From the NCBI GenBank assembly GCA_934643455.1, contig CAKUBV010000009.1, positions 1-24,930 of the forward strand: a DNA stretch of 24,930 nt, in the 5' to 3' direction. The stretch's first letter is position 1. Every line of letters begins with the position of its first letter. The notes beneath the pieces were generated by a model. The model was given only the letters and a program-made list of their open reading frames with translations. It was not told the DNA's origin and did no database searches. The DNA comes from Candidatus Proelusimicrobium excrementi (GTDB lineage Bacteria; Elusimicrobiota; Elusimicrobia; Elusimicrobiales; Elusimicrobiaceae). Of this stretch, positions 22,346-24,930 are shown in pieces. The translations under genes and the position numbers were made by a program.

Positions 22346-22602
22346 ATAGAAATAATTACTTTAAACTATTATAATTATTTTTAATTATATAAAATTATAG
22401 CGCGGCGGCATAGTATTTTTTATGGGAATAAGATAACAATATCCCTAAAACACGCCGGCTGAGGGGGGGGATTCATCGGACTAAGCCGTTAAAACTGTGG
22501 GGGGAATAAAACTTGGTGCGGATATCAAGCTCATAGCTTTATATGGGGGGGATGGGGAACCCGGCAAAATCATGCGCCTGTAAGGGCAGGGGGAGTTTCA
22601 TA
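22346..22602. other. Spacer with G runs and an inverted repeat
   Basis: The 257-bp gap has runs of 8, 6 and 7 G (from 22463, 22498 and 22545) on the plus strand. ATATCAAGCT (22522-22531) pairs with AGCTTTATAT (22535-22544) except at one position. The left end is AT-rich and probably holds the promoter of the SodC-like gene. No gene is seen. Confidence 0.4.
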
Positions 22603-23064
22603 TTAATCCTGTTTTATTATATCTTCCGTAACTTTATTTAGTTTTAATTGTATAGTTTCTGTTTTTTGCGGATCCAAATTGTAATGTTTGGCAAGCAGTT
22701 CGGGCTTTATAAAAGCCAGCTTGGATTGGGGGCCGTCTTCCCAAAGGATAATTTTTATGGGAAGCATTCCCGCGGTTTCTATATTTTGGGCTATCAGTTC
22801 CCCCGCTTCCGGCAGATTTAGAAGGAGTAAGTAAGCTTTAGGTAAATTTGAGTCGGTGTCCGCTATTGCAATTTCCGCTGTTACAGGTATATTTTGCGCT
22901 TCTAAAGCGGTTTTTGCGCGTTCTAAACTTTGTTGTATTGTGTAAGGCGACGGCGTTATTTGAAGCTCAATCCCTTGCCTGCTGCTGCTTTCCCCCCAGC
23001 CTATATAGGCAAAAATCCCCGCCGTCAGCAATATTATTATAAGAATATACACTTTGTTTGCCAT
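22603..23064 (-). CDS. Membrane-anchored DUF302-like protein
   Basis: 153-residue protein with an N-terminal membrane helix (5-22), followed by a domain that resembles DUF302. A helix ending in LEAQNIPVTAEIAIAD (54-69), a strand YLLLLNLPEAGELIAQN (78-94), the LPIKIILWEDG turn (101-111) and a C-terminal FIKPELLAKHYNL (118-130) correspond in order to the family's core. The usual metal- or ligand-like DH motif after the first strand is replaced by ADTDSNLP. Its location would be the periplasm, tethered to the inner membrane. DUF302 has no established reaction. AGGAG precedes ATG 23064. It may be co-transcribed with the SodC-like gene 257 bp downstream, though the gap is long. Confidence 0.55.
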   Translation of the reverse strand: MANKVYILIIILLTAGIFAYIGWGESSSRQGIELQITPSPYTIQQSLERAKTALEAQNIPVTAEIAIADTDSNLPKAYLLLLNLPEAGELIAQNIETAGMLPIKIILWEDGPQSKLAFIKPELLAKHYNLDPQKTETIQLKLNKVTEDIIKQD

Positions 23065-24640
23065 TAGTCATTCTCCTTTAAATGAAACTGCTCCTAATCT
23101 AAATATAAGCTTTTTTATGCCTTTTGCAACATTGCTATAGATACAAGTTTGCGGATTTTAATGTAAATTACAAATCCGGCAGGGATTTTTTGTCGCCAGA
23201 AAGCCGAGGTTTATAGTTTTTTGGCTTATATTCCTAAAGGAATGTAGTAACCTGCTTAGGGGTATATGGTTGCATAATATGCGGTCTTGGCTCTAAATTA
23301 AGTCCATTATTCTTCCCTGCTTTTTTAGTAAACAATCCTTAAATGTATAAAAGGGCAATTTTATTCCCAGATATTTTTATTAAACAGATTACCTAATTAT
23401 AGTTTATATAAGCAGTTAACCTAGAATCTGAAGCCCTAAAATTCCTTTTATATTTACCTTTGGTCAAACGTTTTTCCTTTTTTAATTCCTAAACACAAAT
23501 ACTGTTTTCATTTATATTTTACGCTAAAATATTAAGTTGTAGAATAAAAATAGTTCTAAAACTGATAAAAATCTCTAAAATGCGCCATATCGCGTTTTAA
23601 GCATTCGGCAATATCCCAGGTACCCCAAAACGCTTAAAACGCAAATTTTAAACGGGCTATATTTAGTTATGGATATATTTTAATTCCATAATGTCTATTA
23701 AAAAAGTGTTAAAAAATATTTTAAAGAGGGGGATTTTTGCGATTTAAATATGTTGAAAAAAGCCTCTGAAAGGTTATTTTAAAAACGGATTTTTTAAACA
23801 TTTTCAGGTCTGTTTTTCTGCAAATAAAAACTTAAAAATCAAATATTGCCAGGTAAATTCAACTGCAGTTTTACAAAACACGTTTCCCGGAAAAATAAAA
23901 AACTATAAATTGTGTTAATTTATAATAAAAAATATTGATAAAATCGATATAATATAATTTTTATTAATAAATATTATAACTATAAAAACCCCCTTTTTTA
24001 ATCTCAAATTAATTAACATAATAAAAATTATCACAAGTAAAATAATTCAAAAAAACGCTGTCTTATAACTCCCCTTTTTTAAGCTGAAGCTATTTCCTTT
24101 TGTTTGTTTTTCGCTTGATATTCAAGTATCCGGTTTTAAGCCTTTTTATACTTAAAAAACTTTGTTCGTAAAAATTATTTGGAATTAATTTAATTCCATA
24201 TTTTTTATTTTATTGCTTATCTTTTTTTAAATAAAAAACTCGTTTTAATTAAAAAAATATTAAATTAAAAATTTTCTTGGTCTTTATAAAAATGGTAATA
24301 GAATAACATTTTGGAATAAAAATAATTCCTTAACTTGTAAATATATTCGCATTTTCTGCAAATTGGGTAATATACTATTCTGCCGAAATATGATTAAAGT
24401 TTTATAGTAATTGGCGGAAATTGCGCCTAAACTACTGACCTCCGAACTTCCCTGCCTTGTCCGTGTAGCCAGAATCCTTAACACTCTTCAGGCCTTTATT
24501 TAACGCCCCCCTACCCCTCTATAAAACATTATCCCCCCGCAAAAACATTTGGATTTAGGAGCTTTGCTGATGGTATTGTAGGGCTTTCTATGTTTCCCCC
24601 CTTGCTCTCCGCTTTTTCCTTTTAGGTTCGGTTATTTTTT
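23065..24640. other. AT-rich non-coding region
   Basis: About 1.6 kb with no convincing gene. The middle (about 23300-24420) is very AT-rich with many A and T runs. Short hairpins with GGAAT/ATTCC or GGA/TCC arms recur: 23230-23243, 23667-23691, 24181-24197 and 24313-24328. A longer inverted repeat lies at 23592-23642. The part from 24420 to 24640 is less AT-rich and C-rich on this strand. Confidence 0.6.
23592..23642. repeat. 11-bp perfect inverted repeat
   Basis: GCGTTTTAAGC (23592-23602) and GCTTAAAACGC (23632-23642) flank 29 bp. It is a GC-containing island in AT-rich DNA; it could form a hairpin or bind a dimeric protein. Confidence 0.7.
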
Positions 24641-24650
24641 TGTGTATTTT

Positions 24651-24712
24651 CTCGGTCTATGTTAAATCTTCACGGCTAGCAATTTTCCATATTTGGCCGT
24701 ATTTGCGTTTTC
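24651..24712. repeat. GCTAGC-core repeat, copy C
   Basis: CTCGGTCTATGTT (24651-24663), GGCTAGCAATTTTCC (from 24674) and ATATTTGGCC. It matches copy D (8341-8400) at its left part and copies A and B at the GCTAGCAATTTTCC core. Confidence 0.55.
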
Positions 24713-24714
24713 TC

Positions 24715-24747
24715 GTCGTCATGCTGAACTTGTTTCAGGGTGACGAC
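24715..24747. repeat. Short palindromic element
   Basis: GTCGTCA (24715-24721) pairs with TGACGAC (24741-24747), with an inner CTGAA/TTCAG pair. It resembles short interspersed palindromes of the GTCATGCTGAAC type common in bacterial genomes. It lies between repeat copy C and promoter module P2, where the REP-like units lie relative to P1. Confidence 0.6.
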
Positions 24748-24801
24748 AAAAAAACGGCAGGATGTTTAAGTCAAGTCCAGGATAACAGACTGTGCTTGTT
24801 T

Positions 24802-24930
24802 CCGTGTCGTATGTCGGAGCTTTTCCTTAAAATCATGAAACAGTTGACTTGGGTTTTTTTTTTGATAAATTTTCCCCGTAAAACAGCCCGTAAAATGTGA
24901 GATATCGTTGCTTTAGTTAAGGTTGGTTTA
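24802..24930 (+). promoter_or_regulatory. Poly-T promoter module P2 and leader
   Basis: CCGTGTCGTATGTCGG starts at 24802 and TTGACT lies at 24844-24849. TGGG and ten T (24854-24863) follow, then GATAAATTT (24864-24872). Spacing equals that of P1 at every step. The following leader ends with TTGCTTTAGTTAAGGTTGG, similar to TTTGCGTTAGTTGAGG about 50 nt before the Cys-rich gene start. I infer a related gene starting soon after the window's end. Confidence 0.55.

Noticed and set aside
23900..24330. AT-rich region as a replication origin
   Set aside because: I found no match to the DnaA box TTATNCACA on either strand and no dnaA or dnaN nearby.
24284..24484. 66-residue minus-strand frame
   Set aside because: No ribosome-binding site, no recognisable domain and composition follows the AT-rich spacer. 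Another frame over 24432-24490 reads like a short protein tail but has a stop close upstream.
24640..24900. 86-residue plus-strand frame
   Set aside because: It runs through repeat copy C, a palindrome and the P2 promoter module, so it is not a gene.
1..24930. CRISPR array or tRNA genes
   Set aside because: No regularly spaced identical repeats and no tRNA-like T-arm with a matching acceptor stem were noticed by eye on either strand; a covariance search was not possible.

Overview
The window looks like the chromosome of a Gram-negative anaerobe. It has an outer-membrane TolC-type channel, lipoproteins, a predicted outer-membrane barrel and LPS-type glycosyltransferases. It also carries HydG, which builds the active site of [FeFe]-hydrogenase. 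Coding DNA has moderate GC and some spacers are very AT-rich. My best guess at lineage is Elusimicrobiota (fermentative, often gut-associated). That rests on overall impression of the proteins, especially the secreted Cys-rich ones, and not on a marker gene, so treat it as tentative.

Layout. 1-109: end of an off-window gene followed by a two-hairpin 3' element. 137-1898 (-): GT9 and GT2 glycosyltransferases for surface glycan. 1985-2557 (+): TPR lipoprotein. 2643-7040 (-): a four-gene MacAB-TolC-like tripartite efflux operon. 7263-8111 (+): rmlD for dTDP-rhamnose. 8112-9208: repeat-rich spacer ending in an unusual poly-T promoter module. 9209-10006 (+): secreted Cys-rich protein with a thrombospondin-1-like segment, then a second copy of the two-hairpin 3' element. 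10144-13165 (+): hisS-aspS. 13166-13634: a run of hairpins including a 97-nt rod. 13635-15753 (+): two tandem paralogous secreted Cys-rich proteins sharing a KYITFYPxPYGSH motif. 15938-17305 (-): hydG. 17420-21247 (-): outer-membrane barrel, mscL and lon, each separated by a terminator. 21440-21766: promoter-like module and a 5'-truncated ankyrin fragment. 21839-23064 (-): SodC-like lipoprotein lacking most metal ligands, and a membrane-anchored DUF302 protein. 23065-24930: AT-rich non-coding DNA, then the same repeats and promoter module as at 8.1-9.1 kb, apparently leading into a gene just past the window end.

Main novelty candidate. The 8.1-10.1 kb stretch looks like a complete cassette: GCTAGC-core repeats, palindromic elements, a poly-T promoter module, a secreted Cys-rich gene, and a conserved two-hairpin 3' element. 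The left edge holds only the 3' part of such a cassette and the right edge only the 5' part. This suggests a dispersed family of surface-protein cassettes whose expression could vary by slippage in the T tract of the promoter. Together with the tandem Cys-rich paralogues, the surface-glycan genes and the efflux operon, the window reads as strongly oriented to the cell surface. Four genes (GT9, tolC, hisS, hydG) lack a Shine-Dalgarno and have a -10-like box 6-7 nt before the start codon, suggesting leaderless transcripts.
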